Origin: an uncultured Lachnospiraceae bacterium | GTDB taxonomy: Bacteria; Bacillota; Clostridia; Lachnospirales; Lachnospiraceae | Length of the DNA: 64,000 bases | Assembly: GCA_910587765.1 (NCBI GenBank) | Contig: CAJUNR010000004.1 | Coordinates: forward strand, 1 to 64,000 | Direction of reading: 5' to 3' | Made by a program: the position numbers and the translations under genes | Notes under the pieces: model-generated | The model's database searches: none | Told to the model about the DNA's origin: nothing | The model's input: only the letters and a program-made list of their open reading frames with translations | Shown: positions 16,316 to 24,939 of the stretch, one piece after another | Layout of the letters: each line of letters starts with the position of its first letter | Position numbering within the stretch: the stretch's first letter is position 1

Positions 16316-17029
16316 ATGAACAATCTGTTTATCCAAAGCATTTCCATCGACTGGGACCGCATCGGGCGCAGCAGTTATCTGAGAGAAATCGTAGCCATAC
16401 AGGGGCTGCGGCAGATGGTTTTTACCAGTCCCGTCACCTTTTTCGTGGGGGAGAACGGGAGCGGGAAATCGACCATACTGGAGGCCATTGCCGTCGCTTA
16501 CGGTTTCAATCCGGAGGGCGGAACGAAAAATTACAGCTTCTCCACCCGTGATTCCCACTCGGAGCTGTGCGATGTCATACGGATCTCAAGAGGATACCGC
16601 AAAGCCGGATGGGGATATTTCCTGCGGGCGGAGAGCTTTTACAACGTGGCGACCAAAGAAGAGGAGTATGCGGATCTTCTGCATCCGTCGCAGCGCTATC
16701 ACGAGCGGTCGCACGGGGAGAGTTTTCTCGCCGTCGCCCAGAGGAATCTGAAACCAAACGGCCTCTATCTGCTGGACGAGCCGGAGGCGGCGCTCTCTCC
16801 GCAAAGACAGTTGACGCTTCTGATGGAGATTTACGAATGCGTAAGGCAGGAGTCGCAGTTTATCATCGTCACCCATTCCCCGATCCTGCTCGGACTTCCG
16901 GGAGCCGACATCCGGACCTTCGACGACGGCCCGGTACATTCGTGCGAATACGAGGATACGGACAGTTATCAGGTGACGGAGATGTTCATCAACAACAGAA
17001 AACAACTGCTGAAACGGCTGCTGGAGTAA
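16316..17029 (+). CDS. AAA family ATPase (ABC/SMC-type ATP-binding protein)
   Basis: A 237-residue soluble ATPase with Walker A FVGENGSGKST (about 43-53), a signature-like SHGESFLAV (about 128), Walker B GLYLLDEPEAALSP (about 146-160) and the switch His in VTHSPILLG (about 185). This is the compact single-domain form of SMC/OLD-like ATPases that act alone, with no transmembrane or nuclease part attached. The start at 16316 follows AAAGGGG; the longer frame would reach back into the terminator. It is a single-gene unit. Biological role unknown; such proteins are common in Firmicutes without assigned function, and I see no partner that would make it a defence system. Confidence 0.85.
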   Translation: MNNLFIQSISIDWDRIGRSSYLREIVAIQGLRQMVFTSPVTFFVGENGSGKSTILEAIAVAYGFNPEGGTKNYSFSTRDSHSELCDVIRISRGYRKAGWGYFLRAESFYNVATKEEEYADLLHPSQRYHERSHGESFLAVAQRNLKPNGLYLLDEPEAALSPQRQLTLLMEIYECVRQESQFIIVTHSPILLGLPGADIRTFDDGPVHSCEYEDTDSYQVTEMFINNRKQLLKRLLE

Positions 17030-17030
17030 C

Positions 17031-17094
17031 GGGCGGTCTGGAAGGAGGATCCGCCCGCGTCGGGCGTCCGGGCAGCGTGGGCTTGAACAGTAAC
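17031..17094. repeat. Half copy of the palindromic repeat seen at 7504-7699
   Basis: The 64 bases from GGGCGGTCTGGAAGG to TTGAACAGTAAC match, in reverse orientation, the left arm of the element at 7504-7699: the GGTCTGGAAGG core, CCCGCGTCGGGCGTCCGGG, then GCGTG and GAACAGTAAC. Only a few substitutions are seen. The other arm is absent. It begins directly after the stop codon of the AAA ATPase gene. Confidence 0.75.
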
Positions 17095-17135
17095 CGCTTC
17101 CGGTCCGGTTTAGATATTTTTTCCATAACCCAGCC

Positions 17136-17174
17136 TTGTCAACATCTGAAAAAGGTGATAGACTATAGCTAGTC
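17136..17174 (+). promoter_or_regulatory. Promoter of the Nudix gene with an overlapping palindrome
   Basis: TTGTCA (17136-17141) and TAGACT (17159-17164) are 17 bases apart. The palindrome GACTA-TAGC-TAGTC (17161-17174) overlaps the -10 element and the start region and could be a repressor site. Confidence 0.5.
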
Positions 17175-17207
17175 TAAAGGACACACCAATCGACAGGAGG
17201 AATTGCA

Positions 17208-17660
17208 GTGATAGAAGCAACGAGCTGCGGCGGTGTGGTAATATTTCGTGGTAAGATACTGCTCCTGTACAAGAATTACAAGAACAAGTACGAAGGTTGG
17301 GTACTGCCCAAAGGAACGGTGGAACCTGGCGAGGAGCACCGGGAGACGGCGGCCAGAGAGGTCAGGGAAGAAACGGGAGTTGATGCCAGAATTGTGAAAT
17401 ATGTCGGCAGGAGTCAGTATACCTTTACGGTCCCGGATGATGTGGTCGAGAAGGATGTGTACTGGTATCTGATGATGTCGGACAGTTATTACAGCAAACC
17501 ACAGCGTGAAGAGTATTTTATGGACTCCGGATACTACAAATTTCATGAAGCCTATCATTTGTTGAAGTTCCCGAATGAAAAACAGATTCTGGAGAAGGCG
17601 TATAACGAGTACATCGAGATGAAGAGAAATAATCTCTGGGGGAACCGTAAAGGGGTTTAA
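17208..17660 (+). CDS. Nudix hydrolase
   Basis: A 150-residue cytoplasmic pyrophosphohydrolase. The complete Nudix box G-x5-E-x7-REVREETGV spans about residues 35-57 (GTVEPGEEHRETAAREVREE), with the Mg-binding glutamates present. The preceding GWVLPKG loop is also typical of the family. GTG start 7 bases after AGGAGG. Substrate cannot be read from sequence; the size and the VLPKG loop fit enzymes acting on dinucleoside polyphosphates or damaged nucleotides. It has its own promoter and terminator, so it is monocistronic. Confidence 0.93.
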   Translation: MIEATSCGGVVIFRGKILLLYKNYKNKYEGWVLPKGTVEPGEEHRETAAREVREETGVDARIVKYVGRSQYTFTVPDDVVEKDVYWYLMMSDSYYSKPQREEYFMDSGYYKFHEAYHLLKFPNEKQILEKAYNEYIEMKRNNLWGNRKGV

Positions 17661-17696
17661 CACAGCATCTGTCCGGGCGGATACAAAACTGCAGTT

Positions 17697-17726
17697 AAGA
17701 GGTTGTTGGCGACGACAGCCTCTTTT
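17697..17726 (+). terminator. Terminator of the Nudix gene
   Basis: AAGAGGTTGT and ACAGCCTCTT form the stem around TGGCGACG, followed by TTT. Confidence 0.75.
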
Positions 17727-17798
17727 TACAAAGCAGATGCTCGGCGCGGCAGGGCAGCATGCGGCCGCAGGGGCGGGAAGAAAGGATGACAAGATAAA

Positions 17799-18128
17799 AT
17801 GAGATGGTATCGGAACCTGTATCTGGGACCGGGCGCAGCTCCTCATATTGAGAAGATTCGTGAAAAAGCGGCTCTGAAAAAGGTGATGGCAGGTGTATAT
17901 TACATCACGCCGGCGTCCGTGCAGGGGAATCTTCTGGATATCTTTCATAACGGAATGCTAAGACAAACGCTGTTCTCCGACGGACAGTGCACCGATGTCA
18001 TTGGCGTGGCGGAGGGCAGAATGGAAGCTTTTCGGCTGGCCGGACGGATTATAGGGGACGTATACGAAGAGACCGGAGGCTTTGATATTCGCTCTTATTT
18101 TCAGTCAGAGGATTTTATGGAGGATTAA
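17799..18128 (+). CDS. Conserved hypothetical protein, 109 aa
   Basis: A small soluble protein with a good ribosome site (GAAAGGATG) before ATG 17799. Features: a GPGAAPHIEKIREK helix near 10-24, a strand-rich middle (VMAGVYYITPAS), and MEAFRLAGRIIGDVYEETGGFDIRSYF near the end. No catalytic motif is visible. It is the first gene of a run with the DUF2953 protein and GerW, ten bases before the former, so it may act in the envelope or sporulation. I do not recognise a named family. Confidence 0.7.
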   Translation: MRWYRNLYLGPGAAPHIEKIREKAALKKVMAGVYYITPASVQGNLLDIFHNGMLRQTLFSDGQCTDVIGVAEGRMEAFRLAGRIIGDVYEETGGFDIRSYFQSEDFMED

Positions 18129-18138
18129 AGGAATCCGT

Positions 18139-19242
18139 ATGCTGCATATCGTATTATTAATTTTAAAAATATTGGGAATCATTCTTCTTATAGTGTGCGG
18201 ACTTCTGCTGGCGCTTTTGTATGCGGTCCTGTTCGTGGCGGTATCGTGGCGGATTCAGGCGGAGAGAGAAGAGCAGCTCTGCGTATCCGCCTTCGCATCA
18301 TGGCTTTTTCGGACATTTACGGTCCGGTTCCGTCTGGATGAGGAGACCGGTTACGAGCCGGTCCTTAAGGTGCGGCTGTTCGGCCGTCTGCTGTGGGGGA
18401 TTCCGGAGGAAAAGGAGGGCTCAAAAGATTCCCGCGGGCGCAGAAAAAGGTGGTTTCGGGGGAGAAAAAAGAGGCGCAGAGAGCGGCGCCGGGAAGGACG
18501 TGTTCCGGAAAAACCCGTTTTAAAAGAAACATGTCCGGGCGAACCGGATGCGGGCGAAAGCGTTTTGCAGGATAGCTATCCGGATGGACGGGATGCAAAG
18601 GAGAGCGTTCCGCAGGAAAGGTATCCGGATGAACAGGATGCAGAGGAAAATGTTCTGCGGGAACGATGTCCGGGCGGAAGCGTTCCGGGAGAAGATCCGG
18701 AGGAACCTGTTTTAAAAGAAGGGAGTTCCGATCGCAGGACGGGGCATGAAGAGCGGAAGCGCGCGTCCGGGAAGAGTGGGAAACAATCGAAGATCGGCGC
18801 CGTATTCACAGCGGTCGGGGGCCGGTTCAGTAAGCTCCGGGAGCGCATCGCCGGAATCGGCGGCCGTTTGAAAAAGCTCCGGGACAGAAAGAACATTCTT
18901 CTGGAATTTTGGAGACTGGAGGACCACAGGCGCGCGCGGGGAGCTCTTCTTCGGGAGGCGCGGTATCTGTGGAAGAAATCCAGACCGAAGAAAATCAGGG
19001 GACAGATCACGTTCGGTTTTTCCGACCCTGCTCATACCGGACTTTGTATGGGAGCGGCCGGCATGTTGTGCGCCTGGTATCCGGGGCAGCTTGAGCTGCG
19101 GCCGGATTTCGAGCGGGAGATTTTAAAAGGTGATCTGCGGATCAGAGGAAAGATACGGTGTTATGTATTTGTGCGGATTTTCCTGCGCGTCTTTTTCAAC
19201 AGGGATATTCGCCGTATGTATCGGCACTGGCAGGAATTATAG
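18139..19242 (+). CDS. DUF2953 domain protein
   Basis: 367 residues. One N-terminal membrane helix (about 2-32, LLILKILGIILLIVCGLLLALL) is followed by a beta-rich segment typical of DUF2953 (VSWRIQAEREEQLCVSAFASW). A long Glu/Arg/Pro-rich insertion (about 95-215) contains an irregular repeat of about 20 residues (PD-[GE]-x-DA-[KE]-E-[SN]-V-x-[QR]-E-RYP). The conserved C-terminal half includes KIRGQITFGFSDPAHTG and ends in IFLRVFFNRDIRRMYR. It lies upstream of gerW, an arrangement common in Clostridia, which links it to sporulation. The insertion is probably disordered. The start at 18139 puts the helix at the N-terminus. Confidence 0.8.
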   Translation: MLHIVLLILKILGIILLIVCGLLLALLYAVLFVAVSWRIQAEREEQLCVSAFASWLFRTFTVRFRLDEETGYEPVLKVRLFGRLLWGIPEEKEGSKDSRGRRKRWFRGRKKRRRERRREGRVPEKPVLKETCPGEPDAGESVLQDSYPDGRDAKESVPQERYPDEQDAEENVLRERCPGGSVPGEDPEEPVLKEGSSDRRTGHEERKRASGKSGKQSKIGAVFTAVGGRFSKLRERIAGIGGRLKKLRDRKNILLEFWRLEDHRRARGALLREARYLWKKSRPKKIRGQITFGFSDPAHTGLCMGAAGMLCAWYPGQLELRPDFEREILKGDLRIRGKIRCYVFVRIFLRVFFNRDIRRMYRHWQEL

Positions 19243-19269
19243 ATGTAAAATGGTTGACAGGAGGTTTTT

Positions 19270-19671
19270 ATGAGCGAAAAGAACAACAACAGTTTTGAGA
19301 CGACGGTGTCTTCCCTTTTCAAGGGGATGGATCAGTTTATTTCCAGCAAGACCGTAGTAGGCGAAGCGATTACAGTGGGGGATACGATTCTTCTTCCCCT
19401 GGTTGACGTGTCCTTCGGCGTGGGCGCGGGAGCCAGTTCCGGCGAGAACAGGAACAACGGCGCCGGAGGCCTGGGCGGCAAAATTTCCCCCAGTGCGGTG
19501 CTGGTCATTCAGGGCGGAACGATCCGTCTGGTCAATGTGAAAAATCAGGATGCGGTGACAAAGATTCTGGATATGGTGCCGGATCTGGTCAATCGGTTTA
19601 CATCCGGGAAATCCGGGAAAAGTTCGGATCCGGAGGTGGAGAAGGAAGTGGACCGGATTTTGAATCCCTGA
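19270..19671 (+). CDS. gerW: GerW family sporulation protein (YtfJ)
   Basis: A 133-residue protein of the YtfJ/GerW family, needed in Bacillus for normal spore germination. The conserved core runs from [20 protein letters not shown] to a Gly-rich [16 protein letters not shown] loop and then [13 protein letters not shown]. No membrane segment. It is 27 bases after the DUF2953 gene and ends before the efp promoter, so the three-gene run 17799-19671 is probably one operon. Its presence shows that the organism has a sporulation program. Confidence 0.9.
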   Translation: MSEKNNNSFETTVSSLFKGMDQFISSKTVVGEAITVGDTILLPLVDVSFGVGAGASSGENRNNGAGGLGGKISPSAVLVIQGGTIRLVNVKNQDAVTKILDMVPDLVNRFTSGKSGKSSDPEVEKEVDRILNP

Positions 19672-19703
19672 AAAACGCACTGTTTCCCCCGCAGAAAAAA
19701 AGG

Positions 19704-19732
19704 TTGAAATCTGCCCCGTTCTATTATAGAAT
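19704..19732 (+). promoter_or_regulatory. Promoter of efp
   Basis: TTGAAA (19704-19709) and TAGAAT (19727-19732) have a 17-base spacer. Transcription starts about 50 bases before the efp start codon. Confidence 0.6.
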
Positions 19733-19787
19733 AGTAGAAAGTGTGGGGAGTGTGCAGTCCCTTCATAACAGTAAGGAGGAAAACAGA

Positions 19788-20345
19788 ATGATTTCAGCAG
19801 GTGATTTCAGAAATGGCGTTACATTGGAGATAGAAGGTAACGTATATCAGATCCTGGAGTTTCAGCATGTGAAACCGGGCAAGGGCGCGGCTTTTGTAAG
19901 AACAAAGCTTAAAAACATTATCAACGGCGGCGTGGTGGAGAAGACATTCCGGCCGACGGAGAAGTTTCCGGCAGCGCGTATTGACCGTGTGGACATGCAG
20001 TATCTGTACAGCGATGGAGATCTGTTCCACTTTATGAATACCGAGACCTATGACCAGATCGCGCTGAACAGCGATGATGTGGGCGATGCGCTCAAGTTCG
20101 TGAAAGAGAATGAGATGGTGAAGATCTGTTCTCATAACGGCAACGTGTTCGCGGTGGAGGCGCCGCTGTTTGTGGAACTGGAGATCACGGATACGGAGCC
20201 GGGCTTCAAGGGAGACACGGCGACCGGCGCGACGAAACCGGCAACGGTGGAGACCGGCGCGGTGGTCTACGTACCGCTGTTTGTAGAGACCGGAAACAAG
20301 ATCAAGATCGATACCAGGACGGGAGAATATCTGTCCAGAGTATAA
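19788..20345 (+). CDS. efp: Elongation factor P
   Basis: 185 residues, the usual length. Three beta-barrel domains are visible: the KOW-like domain I (1-65), with the tip loop [11 protein letters not shown] and Lys32 at the position that contacts the peptidyl-transferase centre, and the two OB domains, the last containing the EF-P signature region ([19 protein letters not shown] ... VPLFVETG). It rescues ribosomes stalled at polyproline. ATG 19788 follows AAGGAGG. The lysine at the tip leaves open whether it is modified; no modification gene (epmA/B) is near. Monocistronic, between a good promoter and terminator. Confidence 0.97.
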   Translation: MISAGDFRNGVTLEIEGNVYQILEFQHVKPGKGAAFVRTKLKNIINGGVVEKTFRPTEKFPAARIDRVDMQYLYSDGDLFHFMNTETYDQIALNSDDVGDALKFVKENEMVKICSHNGNVFAVEAPLFVELEITDTEPGFKGDTATGATKPATVETGAVVYVPLFVETGNKIKIDTRTGEYLSRV

Positions 20346-20424
20346 CGGAAACCGCAAGGGGTCCGGTGCTTAAAGGCGTTGCCATAAGAAAACATGGAAA
20401 ACCCTGGTAAAACCGGGAGCACTG

Positions 20425-20465
20425 AAAAAGCCTGATTCTTTCTTATAAAAGAATTGGGCTTTTTC
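20425..20465. terminator. Bidirectional terminator between efp and the DUF3592 gene
   Basis: AAAAAGCCTGATTCTTT (20425-20441) pairs with AAAGAATTGGGCTTTTT (20448-20464). T runs appear in both orientations, so it serves both converging genes. Confidence 0.75.
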
Positions 20466-20472
20466 TGTTGGT

Positions 20473-21171
20473 TTACTTTTTCTTCTCCATCCGTTTATTA
20501 TGAATCCACCCATACAGGGCAAACAGCCCCATTGCCCCAAATACACACAGGGTGTTTTTAAGTCCTGCCACAACGACAAATCCAGCAAATATAAAGAGAA
20601 CAATCCCTCCGATAATGATTCCCGCCCGAATGATTTCCTTTCTCTCTTTGTCGATTTTGTTTTTGTGCAATATCAGAACGGTTATAGTAACCGTCAAAAT
20701 TATCACGCCGATACCGAGAAACAGTATTCCCAGCCGGGTCCTGATGTTCAGATCATAACCTTTAATATAGAATTCCTCCGGATTGGCCGGATTATATCCA
20801 ATCGCCACATATTCGCCTGTTTCAAAGGTTCTGGAACTGGACCAGGCATTTGTTTCTCCAGTAAAAATCTCATTCCCCACCTGATATTCCACAACCGGGG
20901 TGAATAGGTGATGCCGGCCGATATGGGAACTTTTCCTGCATTCGATTACTCTCCCCTCTGCCGTCGCACTATAGGCTTTCGCCTGCCTGTGTGCAGAATG
21001 GCAAAGTCCCGCGCCAATGCCGCCGAACCCAAGAGTGAACAATAAAAGAAACAGAATCAGTGAGATTCTCCCAGCAGACATTTTACCGGATTGTCCGGAA
21101 ACGGATGATGTTTTATCCATTCGGCTTCTTTTCCCCTTCCTTTTCTTTTCCAGAAGCTTCTGATCTTTCAT
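20473..21171 (-). CDS. DUF3592 membrane protein
   Basis: 232 residues. A basic N-terminus is followed by TM1 (about 34-55), an extracytoplasmic beta domain (TAEGRVIECR ... FTPVVEYQVGNEIFTGET ... GEYVAIGYNPANPEEFYI), which is the DUF3592 core, TM2 (about 145-167) and a third and fourth hydrophobic stretch at 180-222. The charged tail KRMEKKK ends the chain. The start could instead be the Met at 21120, which has a better purine-rich site (AAGGAAGGGGA) upstream and would drop 17 basic residues. Function unknown; members of the family are often near secreted or envelope proteins. Confidence 0.75.
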   Translation of the reverse strand: MKDQKLLEKKRKGKRSRMDKTSSVSGQSGKMSAGRISLILFLLLFTLGFGGIGAGLCHSAHRQAKAYSATAEGRVIECRKSSHIGRHHLFTPVVEYQVGNEIFTGETNAWSSSRTFETGEYVAIGYNPANPEEFYIKGYDLNIRTRLGILFLGIGVIILTVTITVLILHKNKIDKERKEIIRAGIIIGGIVLFIFAGFVVVAGLKNTLCVFGAMGLFALYGWIHNKRMEKKK

Positions 21172-21219
21172 TGGTTCTATGTAAGCGCCAAATATTCCTG
21201 CAGTTTTTCTGCCCTGTTT

Positions 21220-22575
21220 TCAGAATCCTTTGTTTTTCAGTTCCGAGACGATCTGCACGTAAGTTTCCACGACGTCAAAGCCGGCGTAATCCTCCCGCTT
21301 GAGGTCGATCATGTCCCCGTGGGAGATTCCTCTTGTACGGGTATTGGAGAAAACGCCCCGGAAGTCTCCCCATCTGGCGGAGTCTACGCTCACGAGGCCG
21401 TCGTTTTCGCCCTCCAGCGGCAGGATCATGCAGTAGGGGACGGCAAGCAGAAGATGGCTCCAGGGATGTTTCATTTTGGATGTATAGCTTTGATAGTACA
21501 CCTGGGAGACGTCCGGTATCTGTTCGTTGAAACGTCTGCTTTCCGCAGTGGAGAACTGGCGGGTCGCCGTATAGAAGTCCGGGTGCCGGTCTCCCAGCTT
21601 TGAAAAGGCGCGGTCAAAGCAGGAGGCGGTCAGGCGGTACAGTCCGTCCGGAAGCCGGCAGGCGTAATCGACAAAACGGCATCCGCGGTGCGGGGTGTTC
21701 ATGGTGGTCAGGGACGCAACATAAGGCCCCATGCGAAGCGCGGAAATTGTGTATCTGGCGTCCAGACCGCCCTTGGAATGGGCGATGATATTGACCTTTT
21801 CACAGCCGGTTTCCTTCAGAATCTGGAAAATCCGCCCGCGGATATCCTCCGCATTGTCCGAGATTGTGCCGAGAGCCTCCTGATTTCCGTAATAGACCGT
21901 TGCTCCGTTTCGCTTCAGCTCCCGCGGGATTCGTCCCCAGTAATTAAAATAGCGCAGATCCCGAAAACCGATTCCGTGAACCAGGAGCAGCGGATACTTC
22001 GTCCTGCACAGGTCGGAATCTACACGCAGCGTCCGAAGGAGTGTCTTTTCCCGTTCATGGTCGTATTCCTCATACACCAGCCGGCAGACATAGAGCAGCA
22101 CGGGTAGGTTCAGCAGAGGGATCCACATGGTCAGCGCCATGACCAGCCGGCGCACGATTCCCAGCCGTTTGGAGGTACAGATGATCCGCAGAACTCCGGC
22201 CGCCAGAAGGAGAAAACATCCCGCGCAGGCGAGAACCGAGTTGACGGCAAGGACTGCTGCCTTGGGAGGCTGTGCCCATCCGCGGACGAGGTAGAACCGG
22301 AAGAACAGAACCGCCTGCACCGCCATGGCGTACAGGCCGCAGTAGATCAGCCTTCCGCCGCCAATCATGATCCGGGCGCGAAGACTGGTTTTGACCCGGT
22401 CGGCGGCGGGCAGCAGAAGCAGTCTCAGATAATTTCCCAGCAGTATCACGGTGATGAGAAAACCGGAGAGGGGATGCAGAATCCCGCGGACGTTCATGCG
22501 TTCCAGCAGCAGCACAAGATTCAGAACGCAGGGCAGACTGATCATAAGCCAGCACCTGGAAAGTGTTTTTTTCAT
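21220..22575 (-). CDS. Membrane-anchored alpha/beta hydrolase (lipase-like)
   Basis: 451 residues. The first ~175 form four or five membrane helices. A cytoplasmic or surface hydrolase domain follows, with the oxyanion region PLLLVHGIGFRD near 195, the nucleophile elbow INIIAHSKGGLDARY-type motif (AHSKGG, Ser near 266), catalytic Asp in GENDGLVSV near 391, and His in ISHGDMIDL near 419. A triad with AHSKGG is typical of bacterial triacylglycerol lipases and esterases. The start at 22575 precedes MKKTLSRCW; a longer frame reaches into the promoter of the divergent gene. The fused membrane part suggests action on lipids or on the cell envelope. Single gene, divergent from the DUF5688 gene. Confidence 0.85.
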   Translation of the reverse strand: MKKTLSRCWLMISLPCVLNLVLLLERMNVRGILHPLSGFLITVILLGNYLRLLLLPAADRVKTSLRARIMIGGGRLIYCGLYAMAVQAVLFFRFYLVRGWAQPPKAAVLAVNSVLACAGCFLLLAAGVLRIICTSKRLGIVRRLVMALTMWIPLLNLPVLLYVCRLVYEEYDHEREKTLLRTLRVDSDLCRTKYPLLLVHGIGFRDLRYFNYWGRIPRELKRNGATVYYGNQEALGTISDNAEDIRGRIFQILKETGCEKVNIIAHSKGGLDARYTISALRMGPYVASLTTMNTPHRGCRFVDYACRLPDGLYRLTASCFDRAFSKLGDRHPDFYTATRQFSTAESRRFNEQIPDVSQVYYQSYTSKMKHPWSHLLLAVPYCMILPLEGENDGLVSVDSARWGDFRGVFSNTRTRGISHGDMIDLKREDYAGFDVVETYVQIVSELKNKGF

Positions 22576-22754
22576 ATGTATAACCTCTTTTTCTGAAATT
22601 ATAAAGGCTTTTCGGGCGCAAGTCAATGTCGCTTCGATTTTCATCTTGCAAAACCCGGAGGAATCGGGTACAATAAATATAGATATAAAACATTCCCATG
22701 CGGTTCGCGCATTTGTTCCCATTTCAAAAACATACAGAGACAGAAAGGAATCAG

Positions 22755-23621
22755 ATGACATATGAATATTTTCTGACGCGTCTGGAACAGATGGTCATGG
22801 AGAGGCTCAGGGAGGGAGAGACGGTCAAGAAAGTCCGGGTACTGAAAAACAACGACGTATGGCTGGACGGTTTTTCCTACTGTGTAGAAGGACATAGAGA
22901 ACATCCTACCGTCTATGTAAACGGATATTACCGTGAGGAGATGATGGAGACAGAGCTTGAGGCGGCCGCCGATCTGGTGCTGAAGACGCTGAGAGAGTGC
23001 CGGCTGTTTTCCGGGCAGAGTATCGAGCAGATCATGGATTTTGAACAGATGAAGGAACGTATTTTCTGCCGGCTGATCTCCCGCGAGAAGAATGCGCAGT
23101 TGCTGGAGAAGGTTCCCTGGCTTCCGTGGCTGGACCTGGCGATTGTGTTTCATTTTCAGATACCGGAGGATGTGGTGGAACGAGCCACGGCGCTGATCTA
23201 TACGGCTCATATGGAGTACTGGGGAGTCACCTGCGAAGAGCTGTGCCGGGCGGCGGCGAAAAATATGGCGGGGCTTTCGGTATTTCTGGAGCCGATGGAG
23301 ACGTTTCTGGGAGAGGCGGGCTTTGATCCTTTAAGCAGCGGAATGTATATTCTCAGCAACCCCGGCAGGGAGTACGGGGCCGCGGTGATCGTCGATCCCA
23401 AAGTGCAGAGGATGTGCTTTCAGGAGCTGGGGGAGAATTATTATGTGATTCCGAGCAGCGTCCATGAACTTCTTCTGCTCCCGGAAAGCCTGTCGACGGG
23501 CCGGGACGATCTGGACCGGCTCATCGGGGAAGTGAACGAGAGCTGTGTAAGCCCGGAGGAATATTTGAGCGGACACGCCTATTATTATTCCGCGGAGACG
23601 GGAGAGATTAAAGAACGTTAA
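22755..23621 (+). CDS. DUF5688 family protein
   Basis: 288 residues, soluble. Family features are an N-terminal MTYEYFLTRLEQ helix, the VKKVRVLKNNDVWLDGF strand pair, PTVYVNGYYREE, and a C-terminal VIPSSVHELLLLPES block near 235, shared by small Lachnospiraceae proteins of this family. The NPGREYGAAVIVDP strand precedes it. No catalytic motif is visible. ATG 22755 follows AGAAAGGAATC. It stands alone, with a terminator downstream. Gut Clostridia often carry several paralogs of this family; the role is unknown. Confidence 0.75.
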   Translation: MTYEYFLTRLEQMVMERLREGETVKKVRVLKNNDVWLDGFSYCVEGHREHPTVYVNGYYREEMMETELEAAADLVLKTLRECRLFSGQSIEQIMDFEQMKERIFCRLISREKNAQLLEKVPWLPWLDLAIVFHFQIPEDVVERATALIYTAHMEYWGVTCEELCRAAAKNMAGLSVFLEPMETFLGEAGFDPLSSGMYILSNPGREYGAAVIVDPKVQRMCFQELGENYYVIPSSVHELLLLPESLSTGRDDLDRLIGEVNESCVSPEEYLSGHAYYYSAETGEIKER

Positions 23622-23632
23622 GGGAACCGGGG

Positions 23633-23665
23633 CCGGGCGCGGGAGAGACCGCGCCCGGTTTGTTA
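23633..23665 (+). terminator. Terminator of the DUF5688 gene
   Basis: CCGGGCGCGG (23633-23642) and CCGCGCCCGG (23649-23658) form a perfect 10-bp stem, followed by TTTGTT. Confidence 0.75.
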
Positions 23666-23686
23666 CAATTTTATTACAAAAAAAGG

Positions 23687-23715
23687 TTGCGTTATTTGGG
23701 AAATTGGTGTATGAT
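23687..23715 (+). promoter_or_regulatory. Promoter of tRNA-Arg
   Basis: TTGCGT (23687-23692) and TATGAT (23710-23715), 17-base spacer, 19 bases before the tRNA. Confidence 0.65.
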
Positions 23716-23734
23716 AGTCATCGTAGTCATCCAA

Positions 23735-23808
23735 GCACCTGTAGCTCAGCTGGATAGAGCACGGGCCTCCGACGCCCGGTGTCGCAAGTTCGAATCTTGT
23801 CAGGTGCA
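23735..23808 (+). tRNA. tRNA-Arg (anticodon CCG)
   Basis: A cloverleaf can be drawn by eye. The acceptor stem GCACCTG (23735-23741) pairs with CAGGTGC (23801-23807). The D arm is GCTC-AGCTGGATA-GAGC, the anticodon stem CGGGC/GCCCG carries loop CTCCGAC (anticodon CCG, reads CGG), and the T arm is GCAAG-TTCGAAT-CTTGT. The discriminator base is A. CCA is not encoded, and a T-rich run (ATTTTTTATT) follows and probably ends transcription. A tRNA reading CGG fits a genome of fairly high GC. Confidence 0.95.
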
Positions 23809-23918
23809 TTTTTTATTCCCGCGAGTAACGGGCGAGGCGGCTGCCTGCCTTGTATATTTGATGCCCTTTCAGCCTGCTGCGGGGGCATTTGATTTTTCGG
23901 AAGAATAGAGGAGGATAT

Positions 23919-24911
23919 ATGAAGAAAGACAATTCACCTGCATGGAAAAACATATTAACGGATTACAGAATATATATTGCCATTATTATTGTGCTTCTGA
24001 TCATTATCGCGATGCTTTTGAAGGACCGCAACGGCGGGGAGCAGAAACCGGCGCCGGAGCCGCCGAAGGAAGACGCGGTTCAGGCCGGTGAGGAAGAACC
24101 GGAGGAAGGAGAGCCGCAGCCGGCGGAAGAAGAGGAAGCGGACAGCAGACTGGAGGAGAACACCCACGCTTCCATCGAACGGCTGGTTGAAAAGTACTGC
24201 GCAAGTATTGTCAACGGCGATGTGGAGACGATGGAGTCCATCGTGGACGAGCTGACGGAAGAAGAGAAGGAGAGCATCCGCAACCGCTCAAGACTGATTG
24301 AGTCTTTTGACAACGTTACCTGCTACACGAAGGAAGGTCCGGAAGAGGATTCCTACATTGTCTTTATCTGCTATGATATGAAGCTGATCAATGTGAAGAC
24401 GAGCGCGCCGGACATTCAGTGCCTGTATATGCCGATGGGACCCGACGGACGTTACATCCATTACGGGGATGTGGATGAGAGCATGCAGGAATATATCGCG
24501 AAGCTCGAACAGGATCCGGAAGTGAAAGCCTTGTTTGACGATGTGAAGACCCGTTATCAGGAAGCGCAGGAGAGCGACGAGATGCTGGCGGAATTTCTGC
24601 AGAAGATCAGCGGACAGGTAGCGGAGGAAGAGCCGGAACCGGAAGAGGAGCCTGCAGAGCCGGAAGCGCCTGAGGAGGAGCCGGCGGAAGAGCCGCAGGA
24701 GCCGTCCGCGGGCGGGGCGACCGCGCAGAACCGGCAGACCCGCGTGAACAGCACAGTGAACGTGCGGTCGGAGGCAAGCACCGAATCCGCGAGGGTTGCG
24801 GTAGCCTATCAGGGAGAGTCGATCACGCAGATCGAATCCTATGAGAACGGCTGGAGTAAGGTGGATTTCAACGGCCAGACCGGTTATGTCATGACCGAAT
24901 ATCTGGAATAA
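23919..24911 (+). CDS. Membrane-anchored SH3b domain protein
   Basis: 330 residues. A short cytoplasmic N-terminus and one TM helix (about 17-35, IYIAIIIVLLIIIAMLL) precede a Pro/Glu-rich spacer (about 38-82), a globular domain of about 130 residues (HASIERLVEKYCASIVNGD ... YIHYGDVDESMQEYI) resembling NTF2-like folds, a second acidic spacer (EEEPEPEEEPAEPEAPEE), and a bacterial SH3 domain at the C-terminus (about 275-330, VNVRSEASTESARVAVAYQG ... TGYVMTEYLE). SH3b domains commonly bind peptidoglycan or envelope ligands, so an envelope role outside the membrane is likely. ATG 23919 follows AGAGGAGG. Monocistronic. Confidence 0.85.
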   Translation: MKKDNSPAWKNILTDYRIYIAIIIVLLIIIAMLLKDRNGGEQKPAPEPPKEDAVQAGEEEPEEGEPQPAEEEEADSRLEENTHASIERLVEKYCASIVNGDVETMESIVDELTEEEKESIRNRSRLIESFDNVTCYTKEGPEEDSYIVFICYDMKLINVKTSAPDIQCLYMPMGPDGRYIHYGDVDESMQEYIAKLEQDPEVKALFDDVKTRYQEAQESDEMLAEFLQKISGQVAEEEPEPEEEPAEPEAPEEEPAEEPQEPSAGGATAQNRQTRVNSTVNVRSEASTESARVAVAYQGESITQIESYENGWSKVDFNGQTGYVMTEYLE

Positions 24912-24939
24912 TCGCAACAATTCAGATAACTTTTGGACT

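Noticed and set aside
16316..17029. AAA ATPase as part of an OLD-nuclease/Gabija-like defence pair
   Set aside because: It has no Toprim domain and no helicase or nuclease neighbour; the adjacent Nudix gene has its own promoter.
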